DNA of 64,000 nucleotides from assembly GCA_965224815.1 (NCBI GenBank), contig CBDDAF010000003.1:310001-374000 (forward strand), in the 5' to 3' direction. This DNA comes from CAYPEL01 sp036479985. Its GTDB lineage: Bacteria; Pseudomonadota; Gammaproteobacteria; DSM-19610. Below the pieces are notes generated by a model, which had not been told where the DNA came from, made no database searches, and saw only the letters and a list, made by a program, of their open reading frames with translations. Positions 17,222-25,680 of this stretch are shown here, in pieces. How positions within the stretch are numbered: the first letter of the stretch is position 1; every line of letters starts with the position of its first letter. The position numbers and the translations under genes were made by a program.

Positions 17222-18064
17222 ATGAAACTGTTCCAGATAGTACGGATTGTACTTTTTATTACACTGGTAACTGGGTGTTCAGAAAGCGAGCATTCTACCC
17301 AGGTTACTAAAGTGGAAATATCTGTTATCGAAGCGAGCGCTACCTCTGACCTGGCGCGGGAAGCCAGGCTAGCAGCTCAGATTGTTGATGCTATATTTGA
17401 TGGTGAGCCCGTCTGGTTAGAAGCAGATAAGCATAAGTTTCTGGGTGTCTCAATGGTCTCTCAAACGGACACTGATTCCAGAGGTGTACTCATTATTCAC
17501 GGCCGTGGATATCACCCTGATTGGGAACAGGTCGTCAGACCCTTACGTATTGATCTCACAGAACACGGCTGGAACACTTTATCATTACAGATGCCAGTGC
17601 TTGAAAAAGATGCCACTTATTACAAATATATTCCCATTTTCCCAGAAGCCTTTCCGCGTATTGAAGCCGGTATCAAATATTTAAAGGAGCAAGGTAACGA
17701 CGCGGTTGTTGTCATTGCTCACAGCTGTGGTGTGCATATGGCGATGGAATGGATTCGCAATCGTGATATTTCAGCAATGGATGGTTTTATTGGCATTGGT
17801 ATGGGCGCCACGGATTACCAACAGACAATGAAAGACCCTTTCCCGTTTGAAAAGATTACCGTACCGGTTCTGGACATCTATGGAGCAATGGACTATCCAG
17901 CTGTACAACATGGTGCCGAAGATCGGCTGGCTGCTATGCAGGCAGCGGGGAATGCAAAGTCAAATCAGGTCATACTCGAAGATGCTGATCATTACATGCA
18001 TGAGCAAGATGAAGTGTTAATAGAAACGGTAGCGGGTTGGTTAAGCGATGTGTTTAATAATTAG
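17222..18064 (+). CDS. DUF3530-type alpha/beta hydrolase lipoprotein
   Basis: A 280-residue protein with a lipoprotein signal ('ITLVTGC', Cys19) and an alpha/beta-hydrolase fold of the DUF3530 type. The oxyanion loop 'IIHGRGYHPDW' precedes the nucleophile elbow 'AHSCG' (Ser168; the first Gly of GxSxG is Ala). Candidate acid and base residues lie in 'IYGAMDYPAV' and 'EDADHYMHE'. The DUF3530 function is not known; an envelope esterase is a reasonable inference. The ATG sits immediately after the outer arm of repeat copy 3, whose CAGAGC is the only Shine-Dalgarno-like sequence upstream. The stop codon lies in the first bases of a different palindromic element (18061-18201). Confidence 0.78.
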   Translation: MKLFQIVRIVLFITLVTGCSESEHSTQVTKVEISVIEASATSDLAREARLAAQIVDAIFDGEPVWLEADKHKFLGVSMVSQTDTDSRGVLIIHGRGYHPDWEQVVRPLRIDLTEHGWNTLSLQMPVLEKDATYYKYIPIFPEAFPRIEAGIKYLKEQGNDAVVVIAHSCGVHMAMEWIRNRDISAMDGFIGIGMGATDYQQTMKDPFPFEKITVPVLDIYGAMDYPAVQHGAEDRLAAMQAAGNAKSNQVILEDADHYMHEQDEVLIETVAGWLSDVFNN

Positions 18065-18201
18065 TGTCCATCCATAAACAATAAACTCTCGCAAAGACGC
18101 ACAGTATTACCGATTGTTTTAATCGGCCTATTATAATAGTCTGTCTTAGCGCGCTTAGCGCCTTTGCGAGAAAAATACCGGTGTTAATGGACAGGCGCTA
18201 A
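18061..18201. repeat. Second, unrelated palindromic element with CTCGCAAAG arms
   Basis: Inner arms CTCGCAAAG (18088-18096) and CTTTGCGAG (18162-18170) are nested in outer arms TTAG-TGTCCAT at the left end and ATGGACA, then CTAA, at the right end, with TAAACA and TGTTA between. A small hairpin, CCGATT and AATCGG, lies at the centre. It is about 140 bp with inverted termini and no coding content, resembling the CTCGCAAAGGCGC-type repeats seen in many environmental proteobacteria. It abuts repeat copy 4. Confidence 0.6.
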
Positions 18202-18210
18202 TTAACAAAT

Positions 18211-18279
18211 TCTGTAGGAGCGGCTTTAGCCGCGAAAGGCGGTGTCACTGGTCATCGCGGCTAAAGCCGCTCCTACAGA
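18211..18279. repeat. Palindromic repeat copy 4 (CTTTAG/CTAAAG subtype)
   Basis: Arms TCTGTAGGAGCGGC and GCCGCTCCTACAGA. The loop is CGAAAGGCGGTGTCACTGGT-like and lacks the usual GATG after the left arm. The left flank retains a trace of the short arm (GCTAATTAACAAAT). It lies downstream of the hydrolase gene and just past the nfeD stop. Confidence 0.94.
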
Positions 18280-18293
18280 TCCCTCGAAATTCT

Positions 18294-18737
18294 TCAATCT
18301 TGTTTTTCAACTCTTAATATTGTGCCTTCCACGCCAGTTACCTTTATTTTGCTACCGGCTTCGCAATCTTCGCCTTCAATTTTCCAGGTTGAGTCATCTA
18401 CGTTGATCTTGCCTATGCCGTTTACAAGCGCATGCTTCAGAGTGAAGACACGGCCGATGTATTGTTCGCCGCGCCGGTTCAGCGAGGGTTGATCAGTATC
18501 GGCAGCACGTACCCTGAAATATTTTCGCCAGATGAAAATGCTGATGACCGAGAAGATCGAAAACAGGAGTAATTGGAATTCCCATGCCATGGTTGGCAGG
18601 ACAAACACGGCAAAGCCTACAACACCCGCGGCGATGCCAAGCCACAGAAAAAAAGCACCAGGCGCAAACATCTCAAGAATGATCAGCACTGCGGCAAAGA
18701 TCCACCAGTGCCAATAGGTCAGGTCTTCCAGCATCAT
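18294..18737 (-). CDS. NfeD-family membrane protein
   Basis: A 147-residue protein. Three membrane helices (about residues 10-28, 31-50 and 54-70) precede a C-terminal OB-fold domain ('GEQYIGRVFTLKHALVNGIG', 'GSKIKVTGVEGTILRVEKQD'). This is the short NfeD1b type that pairs with stomatin/SPFH proteins. Its ATG overlaps the SPFH gene's stop (ATGA), so the pair is translationally coupled. These pairs organise membrane microdomains and affect protease access; the exact partner proteins here are unknown. Confidence 0.92.
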   Translation of the reverse strand: MMLEDLTYWHWWIFAAVLIILEMFAPGAFFLWLGIAAGVVGFAVFVLPTMAWEFQLLLFSIFSVISIFIWRKYFRVRAADTDQPSLNRRGEQYIGRVFTLKHALVNGIGKINVDDSTWKIEGEDCEAGSKIKVTGVEGTILRVEKQD

Positions 18738-19657
18738 GCGGCGGGGCCTCCTTTGCTGGTTATGTTTTTCGCAAGTTCAGTAATACCACCCAGTGAACCA
18801 ATGACATTGGCCGCTTCAAGCGGCATTAACACCAGTTTTTCATTTGGCGCAGAGGCAATGCTCTGCAAGGCGTCGATATACTTGGTTGCAACAAAATAGT
18901 TAATGGCGTTCAGATCACCCTTGGCAATAGCTTCAGAAACCACTTGGGTTGCTTTGGCTTCTGCTTCCGCCGCGCGTTCGCGGGCTTCCGCCTCAAGGAA
19001 GGCTGCCTGGCGTTTTCCTTCAGCGTCAAGAATAGCCGCCTGTTTCTCGCCTTCTGAGGTTAGGATTTCAGATTGTTTGACACCTTCGGCATCCAGAATG
19101 TTTGCGCGTTTAATACGCTCTGCTTTCATTTGCCGGGCCATGGCTTCGACTAAATCGTGGGGTGGCGTAATATCTTTAATTTCGATCCGGGTAACTTTTA
19201 CTCCCCAGGGTGTCGTCGCATCATCAACGACAGTTAGAAGCTTTGCATTGATCTGGTCGCGTTGGGAAAGCAACTGGTCAAGATCCATGGACCCCATAAC
19301 GGTACGCACATTGGTCATCACCAGGTTTAGAATAGCCAGTTCAAGTTGATTGACTTCGTAGGCAGCCTTGGCGGCATCGAGTATCTGGAAGAAAACCACG
19401 CCATCGACTTTGACCATGGCATTGTCCCGGGTAATAACATCCTGAGACGGCACGTCCATGACACGTTCCATCATATTCATTTTTGCGCCAATACGATCAA
19501 CGAAAGGAGTGATAATATTAAGACCAGGCCGTAAGGTTTTGGTGTAGCGACCGAAGCGTTCTACGGTGTATTCCATACCCTGGGGGATCGTCTTGACACC
19601 CATGACGACCAGCATTACTGCCAGTAAGACTATGACTAATACAAATTCACCGAACAT
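18734..19657 (-). CDS. SPFH/stomatin-type protein (QmcA-like)
   Basis: A 307-residue inner-membrane protein with one N-terminal helix (residues 5-21). The SPFH domain follows (about 23-190; 'VKTIPQGMEYTVERFGRYT', 'LRPGLNIITPFVDRI'), then an Ala/Glu-rich coiled coil (about 195-245; 'ILDAEGKRQAAFLEAEARER') and a conserved tail ('NEKLVLMPLEAANVIGSLGG'). The length matches E. coli QmcA (305 aa), a flotillin-like scaffold protein. A ribosome-binding site AAGGAAA precedes the ATG. It follows the secretin-like gene by 30 bases and overlaps nfeD, so the three form one likely operon. Confidence 0.92.
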   Translation of the reverse strand: MFGEFVLVIVLLAVMLVVMGVKTIPQGMEYTVERFGRYTKTLRPGLNIITPFVDRIGAKMNMMERVMDVPSQDVITRDNAMVKVDGVVFFQILDAAKAAYEVNQLELAILNLVMTNVRTVMGSMDLDQLLSQRDQINAKLLTVVDDATTPWGVKVTRIEIKDITPPHDLVEAMARQMKAERIKRANILDAEGVKQSEILTSEGEKQAAILDAEGKRQAAFLEAEARERAAEAEAKATQVVSEAIAKGDLNAINYFVATKYIDALQSIASAPNEKLVLMPLEAANVIGSLGGITELAKNITSKGGPAA

Positions 19658-19687
19658 AATATTTTCCTTTTTGCATGATGATCGTTG

Positions 19688-20545
19688 TTAGTTAACAAGC
19701 TCTGCTTTTATCCAAAGACGACTGCTTTGCCGTTCACGTGTTTCATGACGCCTACCAATACTACTACCCGATGACCGGGACTGGTTTTCAATGCCGCCAA
19801 TCTCCATCCATTGGTCAACCAAACCCTGTACTGTCGTAGAAGCACTCTGTGTATTTATAATGCCAGCACCGCTTCGGTTCAGTGACTCCTTGTACGGATT
19901 AATCTCGAGTATGACGCGTTTACCGTTGAGGCGTGGGCGCACATAAAACCCGGTATTAATATCTTTGTAGTCGGTTCCAGTTTCAACAATAGCATGCCCA
20001 TGCTGCCGGTACACCCGCCCACTGAAATAGGGTATGGACTGACCGGTTTCAATATAGCCGGCAGACCCTTCCAGAATCCGTAATTGTTGAATTGGATGAT
20101 CGCTGGTTTTGGAGTGTGTGCTTTGTATTGAGCCGCCAACAGTTAATCCGCCCATACGTGTTTGAATGCGTGTACCTGAAGATTGAGCAGGTTGACCAAC
20201 ATCAGCATGAATTCGACTGTTCTGGTAGTGAGCATGAATTTCTTGAGAAGATTCTTCAAGCTCGCGCTGGCTGCCCTGAAATACCGAAATCAGCAGTTGA
20301 TTAGGTGACGAGTCAATTTGATTGATTAGCCGTTTTATTTGCGACAGGTTTTCGGGCGAGGTGCGAATAATGAGTTGGAAGCCACTGCCACTGATGGCAC
20401 CATCGCTATCCAGCATAGGTTTGACTATCGGAAGAATTTCCTCTGCAGGGCGATTCTTAAGGTCGATAATTTCTATGGGTGATGCGGCTAACGAGGAACT
20501 CCAGAGTAGCCAGAACAGCGTAATTCCGCGAATCAGTATGCGCAT
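19688..20545 (-). CDS. Small secretin-N-domain-like exported protein
   Basis: A 285-residue protein with a signal peptide (cleavage after 'SSSLAA', about residue 21). The start ('IEIIDLKNRPAEEILPIVKP', 'DGAISGSGFQLIIRTSPENL', 'IKRLINQIDSSPNQLLISVF') is a secretin N1-type domain as in GspD and PilQ. The remaining residues resemble part of a secretin core ('AGYIETGQSIPYFSG', 'TGFYVRPRL..KRVILEINP') but lack a clear outer-membrane beta region. It is far shorter than a true secretin (600 or more residues) and there are no secretion genes nearby. Transcribed ahead of qmcA-nfeD. Function unknown; it may be a periplasmic or outer-membrane assembly factor. Confidence 0.72.
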   Translation of the reverse strand: MRILIRGITLFWLLWSSSLAASPIEIIDLKNRPAEEILPIVKPMLDSDGAISGSGFQLIIRTSPENLSQIKRLINQIDSSPNQLLISVFQGSQRELEESSQEIHAHYQNSRIHADVGQPAQSSGTRIQTRMGGLTVGGSIQSTHSKTSDHPIQQLRILEGSAGYIETGQSIPYFSGRVYRQHGHAIVETGTDYKDINTGFYVRPRLNGKRVILEINPYKESLNRSGAGIINTQSASTTVQGLVDQWMEIGGIENQSRSSGSSIGRRHETRERQSSRLWIKAELVN

Positions 20546-20659
20546 ATTTACGGTGTGTGTAACCGGCGGGTTTCTATGAATATGACCATGGGTATATTCT
20601 ACCTGTTTTTCTGAAAGATTCCTGCTTTCTCAGGGTGCCTCTGATTAAGCAGTGTGAAC

Positions 20660-20723
20660 CTGTAGGAGCGGCTTCAGCCGCGATGGGCGTTGCAACTAAT
20701 CGCGGCTGAAGCCGCTCCTACAG
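20660..20723. repeat. Palindromic repeat copy 5 (CTTCAG/CTGAAG subtype)
   Basis: The left flank keeps an outer end (GCCTCTGATTAAGC). The right flank is a nearly complete long arm (GTTCGTGACGTCAAGATG) ending ATTAATCGGAGGCTTCCTAA at 20776. The stop codon of the leftward gene starting at 21299 lies in that terminal TTCCTAA. Confidence 0.95.
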
Positions 20724-20771
20724 TATTTTCGGGGTTCGTGACGTCAAGATGTAGTATTAATCGGAGGCTTC

Positions 20772-21299
20772 CTAAATATGCAGTCGGCGCAGATCTGGGT
20801 GTGGTTCGCTGCGATCCCAGACTTCATTAAAATAATTATATTTGCGTTGAGCATTAATAAGGCTGTTAAAGTTTGCAGTTCCTTCGTAGCGGTCAGCAAG
20901 CGGGCGGTGTATCAGTCCAGTGCAATCAGCAATCAGGAATGCTTCGTTATAAGACCGGTAGTCAGCATGCACCTGTCTGATTTCGATATTACTGTGTTTG
21001 CGTGCCAGTTCAATTAAGCGGTGGCCTCGTTTAATAGCGGTCTCTGGATCGTGACAGAGTATGCGTAGCCGAAACAACTGATTCAACGTGCGTAGATGAT
21101 TGATCGCATCCAGAAATTCAGACCGGTTATACAAAGGAGCATCGAGTTCTCTGCTATATATTTCAATACCGCTGGTGACCTGTTCGATAAGCAGATCGGT
21201 TGCATGCTGGGTTTCTGCACGCGTTTCCAGTTCAATTTCGGTATCGGATTCCCCAAGCTTTAGTGAAAGCCAGGATTCTAGTGGTGATACATCGGACAT
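20772..21299 (-). CDS. DUF7931-type protein of unknown function
   Basis: A 175-residue cytosolic protein (start at the first ATG; a TTG three codons earlier is less likely). The sequence includes 'IEIYSRELDAPLYNRSEFLD', 'RLRILCHDPETAIKRGHRLI' and a C-terminal 'FLIADCTGLIHRPLADRYEG'. This pattern recurs in gammaproteobacterial proteins now grouped as DUF7931. It is sometimes fused behind a GNAT acetyltransferase domain, and the fold recalls phospholipase-D-like proteins. No HKD catalytic motif is visible. Function unknown. Its stop codon TAG is formed by the outer end of repeat copy 5. Confidence 0.65.
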   Translation of the reverse strand: MSDVSPLESWLSLKLGESDTEIELETRAETQHATDLLIEQVTSGIEIYSRELDAPLYNRSEFLDAINHLRTLNQLFRLRILCHDPETAIKRGHRLIELARKHSNIEIRQVHADYRSYNEAFLIADCTGLIHRPLADRYEGTANFNSLINAQRKYNYFNEVWDRSEPHPDLRRLHI

Positions 21300-21727
21300 A
21301 ATGATCAATCTTTATGTTTGATTTGGACGGGCAAGTCTTGGAACTTTTCATCCTGGCTAAGTTGCATCAGATAGCTGTTGCTTGGCCATGGCGTGGTTCT
21401 TATGTAAATTAAACCAGAATTTGCCAGGTTAGACATGCGATTAGAGCTAATCTAAATGAGCGAAAATACCTTATTATCAAAATAAACAACTAGTTAGAAC
21501 GCCTTAAACGCATTACCAAAATGCGTATTTTTACTTAATATAATAGCTATTCAGCCGTTATCTTACATGCTACCTGCATACTGGCAAATCAAAAGTATGA
21601 TGTCAGGTGGCCATAATAAGGAAATGTTGCTCAGACAACCCAATGAAGGGAATCACTGCATTTTATATTTGATGCTGTGATTATCTGAAGGATCAAACCG
21701 TGTGGGTTGTAATTTTAAAGGACGTTT
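21300..21727. other. 428-base gap without a gene
   Basis: This gap separates the DUF7931 gene (leftward) from the second GGDEF/EAL gene (rightward). I see no coding frame with sensible composition, no repeat copy and no terminator. A small palindrome, GATTAG-AG-CTAATC, is at 21439-21452. The segment from 21470 on is AT-rich and probably holds the GGDEF/EAL promoter, but no convincing -35/-10 pair stands out. Confidence 0.5.
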
Positions 21728-24127
21728 ATGCAAGCGCCGGAACCGCTTCAGGCTAAAAATACCTGGCATATTCCTTTCTTCAAGGGAAAATCATTTGTAA
21801 TAAATTCCATCTTATTGCTGCTATCGACAGGCACTTGTGTGTGGTTTGTATCAGATTATTTTTATCAAAAAAACCTGAATGATCTCACTTCACGTGAATT
21901 ACAACAAAATGTCAGGCAGCAGGCTTTAGTAAAGCAGAAGGTATTAGCGGGTTCATTGTCTGCGTTTAGAGACAAGGCGCGTCTATACGCGCACTCACAC
22001 GCTCTTATTGATCAACTGCAAGCCTGGAAACCATCATCATCACCAAAGACTTTGCCGTTCAATAAAGCGTCCTGGTTGCAAGGCAATAGTGCTGTAGAAA
22101 ATCTGATACCGGTAGAGTATGCACTCGTGCTTAATGCAGGAAACAGAGTGCTAAATATTTACAGTCTAGATTCTAAACCACTTCCTGAAGGGTTTATCTA
22201 CGCTGGATCTAGCCAACTTCAGTTAGATTTTGATGGTAATGCTATTAACCGGATTGGCTCGGATGAGTATCTGCTTGCCAGATCCGACATTACAGACTCA
22301 AATAAAACAATAGGCCAGCTGATTCTAGTAACGCGGTTTAATACAACGCTACTTAATCAGTTAATCGGAGAACAAACATCCAGTTTTATGCATGCTGTAG
22401 TGGATATACAGAATGGCCAGGTAATTAGCGGGAATCCTATGCTACCTGATCCAGACTTGAAGCTTGTATACCAGGCGCCGGTATTGTCGATGCTCAACAG
22501 TCGTAATCTGGCTTTTATGGTCTGGATTGATGAATCCAAATTATCTGGCCTGGCTCAGTCGATTAAAGTATTTAACCGTAAACAGCAATTAGTCACCTTG
22601 CTGATATTTTCTTTGTTGTTAATGGGCATTATATGGCGACTCAATAGCCGGTTGGAACAGGTACGAAATCATATTGTAAGTTACAGTCACAAGTTTGGTA
22701 TACGGGAAAATTCCGATACTGAAAATGATGTAATCGATAGCATCAGTGACAATATAACTTCTTTTACAAATGAGATGGTTGCTGAAGCAAGTGCCTTTGA
22801 ATACCAGGCTATGCATGATGCACTGACCAGCTTACCAAATCGTGCGTTTATGCTTGATCGACTGAATATGGAGATCAGTAAATGCGAGCAAAGTAAAGGT
22901 TGTATGGCGTTGCTGATTATCGATCTGGATCGTTTTAAGGAAATCAACGATACGCTAGGTCATCAAATGGGTGATCGCGTATTGCAAGAGGTTGGCCGAC
23001 GTTTGGCAGCATTATTACGTGAAACCGATATGGTTGCCCGACTGGGCGGTGACGAATTCGCGATTATACTGCCGGGTGCCAGCCGGTCGCAGGTTATTGG
23101 AGTTTGTAGAAAGCTTTTCAGAGTGATGGAACGGCCCATCAAGGTTGACACAATCCCATTACGCATAGGCATGAGTATTGGTGCGGCGCTTTGTCCTGAG
23201 CATGGTAATAGTGCCAGTCATTTAATGCAGCGTGCGGACATAGCTATGTACAATGCAAAACGCCATCAATCTGGTTTTGCAATATATAACAAGGATAAAG
23301 ATCACAATAATACCAGTCGACTTGGATTGAGTAGCGCATTGCACGAAGCGATTGAAAAGGATCAATTACTACTGGAATACCAGCCTTTGGTGGATATGAA
23401 GTCAGGCAACGTGGCTTGCGTTGAAGCATTGGTTCGTTGGCAACATCCTAGTATGGGTCTAGTGCAGCCGGATGATTTTATTTCTCTTGCCGAACAAAAT
23501 GGTGTGATTCGTCCGTTGACACTCTGGGTGATCGATCATGCACTGGCTCAGATTATTCAGTGGAAAACTAAGGGGATAGACTTGCGGCTCAGTATTAATC
23601 TGTCTGTTTGTTGCCTGCAAGACAGAGGCTTGCCATCGCAGGTTGAAAAGCTGATAAAAAAACATCAAGTTAGACCTGACACAATTATGTTGGAGATAAC
23701 AGAAAGTGCCATTATGTCTGACCTTTCAAGTGCGCGCCGGGTTATGCGACGTCTTTCCAATATGGGTTTTCAGTTATCGATTGATGATTTTGGTACCGGT
23801 TATTCTTCCCTGTCCTATCTAAAGCAATTGCCGGTTGATGAAGTCAAAATCGACAAATCATTTGTGCTTGATATGAATGAGAATGAGAGTGATGCTGTCA
23901 TTGTCCAGTCGACGATTAACCTGGCACATGATCTTGGAATGAAGGTTGTTGCGGAAGGTGTTGAGAATCATCAGATATGGGAAAAGATTCAGTCCCTGGG
24001 TTGTGACACTGCGCAGGGTTATTTTATTAGTAAGCCTGCAGCGGCCAGTGATCTGGTTCGATGGATGGAGTTAAGAGGAACAAATAAACAGGAATCTGTG
24101 CAGAGTAGTGAAGCGGTATCTGACTAG
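21728..24127 (+). CDS. Membrane GGDEF/EAL protein with large periplasmic sensor
   Basis: A 799-residue inner-membrane protein for cyclic di-GMP turnover. Helices at about residues 25-43 and 287-305 enclose a periplasmic domain of about 240 residues, probably a Cache-like ligand sensor. The GGDEF domain has 'GGDEF' at 440-444 and an RxxD site (RETD, 431-434). The EAL domain has 'EALVRW' at 566-571 and the usual 'SINLSV', 'LEITES', 'IDDFGTGYSS' and 'VKIDKSFV' blocks, so both active sites look intact. AAAGGAC before the ATG is a good ribosome-binding site. It stands alone; the downstream repeat copy 6 separates it from convergent purB. Confidence 0.92.
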   Translation: MQAPEPLQAKNTWHIPFFKGKSFVINSILLLLSTGTCVWFVSDYFYQKNLNDLTSRELQQNVRQQALVKQKVLAGSLSAFRDKARLYAHSHALIDQLQAWKPSSSPKTLPFNKASWLQGNSAVENLIPVEYALVLNAGNRVLNIYSLDSKPLPEGFIYAGSSQLQLDFDGNAINRIGSDEYLLARSDITDSNKTIGQLILVTRFNTTLLNQLIGEQTSSFMHAVVDIQNGQVISGNPMLPDPDLKLVYQAPVLSMLNSRNLAFMVWIDESKLSGLAQSIKVFNRKQQLVTLLIFSLLLMGIIWRLNSRLEQVRNHIVSYSHKFGIRENSDTENDVIDSISDNITSFTNEMVAEASAFEYQAMHDALTSLPNRAFMLDRLNMEISKCEQSKGCMALLIIDLDRFKEINDTLGHQMGDRVLQEVGRRLAALLRETDMVARLGGDEFAIILPGASRSQVIGVCRKLFRVMERPIKVDTIPLRIGMSIGAALCPEHGNSASHLMQRADIAMYNAKRHQSGFAIYNKDKDHNNTSRLGLSSALHEAIEKDQLLLEYQPLVDMKSGNVACVEALVRWQHPSMGLVQPDDFISLAEQNGVIRPLTLWVIDHALAQIIQWKTKGIDLRLSINLSVCCLQDRGLPSQVEKLIKKHQVRPDTIMLEITESAIMSDLSSARRVMRRLSNMGFQLSIDDFGTGYSSLSYLKQLPVDEVKIDKSFVLDMNENESDAVIVQSTINLAHDLGMKVVAEGVENHQIWEKIQSLGCDTAQGYFISKPAAASDLVRWMELRGTNKQESVQSSEAVSD

Positions 24128-24179
24128 AGAAAGAATATTCGGCATGAATTCATGCATCTTGTCATTGTGAGTAGTGCAC

Positions 24180-24250
24180 AATCTGTAGGAGCGGCTTTAG
24201 CCGCGATTGGGTGTGTGTTCATCGCGGCTAAAGCCGCTCCCCTACAGATT
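24180..24250. repeat. Palindromic repeat copy 6 (CTTTAG/CTAAAG subtype)
   Basis: The right arm has two extra C residues (CTCCCCTACAG). The left flank is a clear long arm (ATGCATCTTGTCATTGTGAG). The right flank is purB coding sequence. purB's stop codon (complement of 24242-24244) is the TAG of CTGTAG in the right arm read leftward. Confidence 0.94.
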
Positions 24251-25630
24251 CTTGCCAGTTCCCTGGATTGATTTAGCCTGATCTGAAGCATTTCCAGTAT
24301 AAGTTGAAGGTGTAAGTTCTCTGATCAGCGCTTTGGCCTCTTCTGGCATGTCCAGATTATCTACAAACAACTTCAAAACCTCAGCATCTATATCTTGCCC
24401 GCGTGTCAGTGCTTTGAGTTTTTCATAGGGTTTATCCACACCGTACCGGCGCATGACGGTTTGAATGGCTTCTGCCAGCACTTCCCAGGTGGCATTGAGG
24501 TCTTCACTGGTACGCGCTGTATTGAGCTCCAATTTACGGGTGCCCTTTAGTAGTGATTCGTATCCAATCGAGCTATGGGCAAAAGCAACCCCCAAGTTGC
24601 GTAAAACTGTAGAGTCACTTAAATCACGTTGCCAACGGGATATCGGTAATTTACTCCCGAGATGTGTGAACAATGCATTCGCAATACCAAAATTTCCTTC
24701 GGCATTTTCAAAATCGATTGGATTGACTTTATGCGGCATGGTTGACGAACCCACTTCACCAGCTACAGTTTTTTGCTTGAAATAACCTAACGAAATGTAG
24801 CCCCAGATGTCGCGGCTAAAATCAATGAGAATCGTATTGAAGCGGGCAGTCGCATCAAATAGCTCTGCCATATAATCGTGGGGTTCAATCTGGGTTGTAT
24901 AAGCATTCCATTCAAGGCCAAGACTGGTTACAAACTGTTTTGCTATGTCCGGCCAATCAATGGCCGGGTAACTGACTAAGTGGGCGTTGTAATTACCGAC
25001 CGCACCATTAATCTTGCCAAGCATGGGTACTTCTGCAGCTAGCTTACGCTGACGTTTTAGCCGGTGTACAACGTTGGCCATTTCCTTGCCGATAGTCGTG
25101 GGTGATGCAGGTTGACCATGTGTTCTGGCAAGTAGCGGTTCGCCGGCATAGCGGTGTGCCAGATCTGTGATGGTATTAATGACTTCATCCATTGCTGGCA
25201 GCAGTGACTGAGTTCTCGCCGCTGCGAGTATTAATGCATAAGATAGGTTGTTAATATCTTCTGAAGTACAGGCAAAATGGATAAACTCGCTGACAGCCTC
25301 GATTTCCTGATTACCGTCAATCTTTTCCTTTAGAAAATACTCAACGGCTTTTACATCATGATTTGTTGTGCGTTCGATATCCTTGACGCGTTGAGCATCC
25401 TGCTCATTAAACTGTTCAATGATGCTGGATAACAGTTTTTCCGAATCAGCACTAAAACTTGGAACCTCTTTTATCTCAGGTGTGTTAGCGAGTAGTTGCA
25501 ACCAACGGACTTCAACCAGGACACGATGACGGATCAGGCCAAATTCGCTGAATAGGGGGCGCAGTGATTCAGTTTTATTACCGTAGCGTCCATCAATAGG
25601 GGAGATGGCAGTCAGTGATGTTAAATCCAT
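24242..25630 (-). CDS. purB: Adenylosuccinate lyase
   Basis: A 462-residue cytosolic tetrameric enzyme. It removes fumarate from SAICAR and from adenylosuccinate in purine synthesis. The mobile catalytic loop 'GEVGSSTMPHKVNPIDFENA' (about residues 290-309) is the family signature, and 'ARTHGQPASPTTIGKEMAN' carries a catalytic His. The length matches E. coli PurB (456 aa). The last residues 'GTGKNL' run into repeat copy 6, which provides the stop codon, so the final few residues may be repeat-derived. In E. coli purB follows hflD; here acnA and repeat copy 7 lie between. Confidence 0.97.
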   Translation of the reverse strand: MDLTSLTAISPIDGRYGNKTESLRPLFSEFGLIRHRVLVEVRWLQLLANTPEIKEVPSFSADSEKLLSSIIEQFNEQDAQRVKDIERTTNHDVKAVEYFLKEKIDGNQEIEAVSEFIHFACTSEDINNLSYALILAAARTQSLLPAMDEVINTITDLAHRYAGEPLLARTHGQPASPTTIGKEMANVVHRLKRQRKLAAEVPMLGKINGAVGNYNAHLVSYPAIDWPDIAKQFVTSLGLEWNAYTTQIEPHDYMAELFDATARFNTILIDFSRDIWGYISLGYFKQKTVAGEVGSSTMPHKVNPIDFENAEGNFGIANALFTHLGSKLPISRWQRDLSDSTVLRNLGVAFAHSSIGYESLLKGTRKLELNTARTSEDLNATWEVLAEAIQTVMRRYGVDKPYEKLKALTRGQDIDAEVLKLFVDNLDMPEEAKALIRELTPSTYTGNASDQAKSIQGTGKNL

Positions 25631-25680
25631 AAATCATAGTCTCAAAGTGGTTATGAGTAATTCAGAAGCAACGAAATATC

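Noticed and set aside
18294..20545. Part of a type II or III secretion system
   Set aside because: The secretin-like protein is under half the normal length and no other secretion genes are nearby.
21600..21640. Sigma-54 promoter before the second GGDEF/EAL gene
   Set aside because: TGGC and TTGCT are present, but the GG-to-GC distance is too long for a -24/-12 element.
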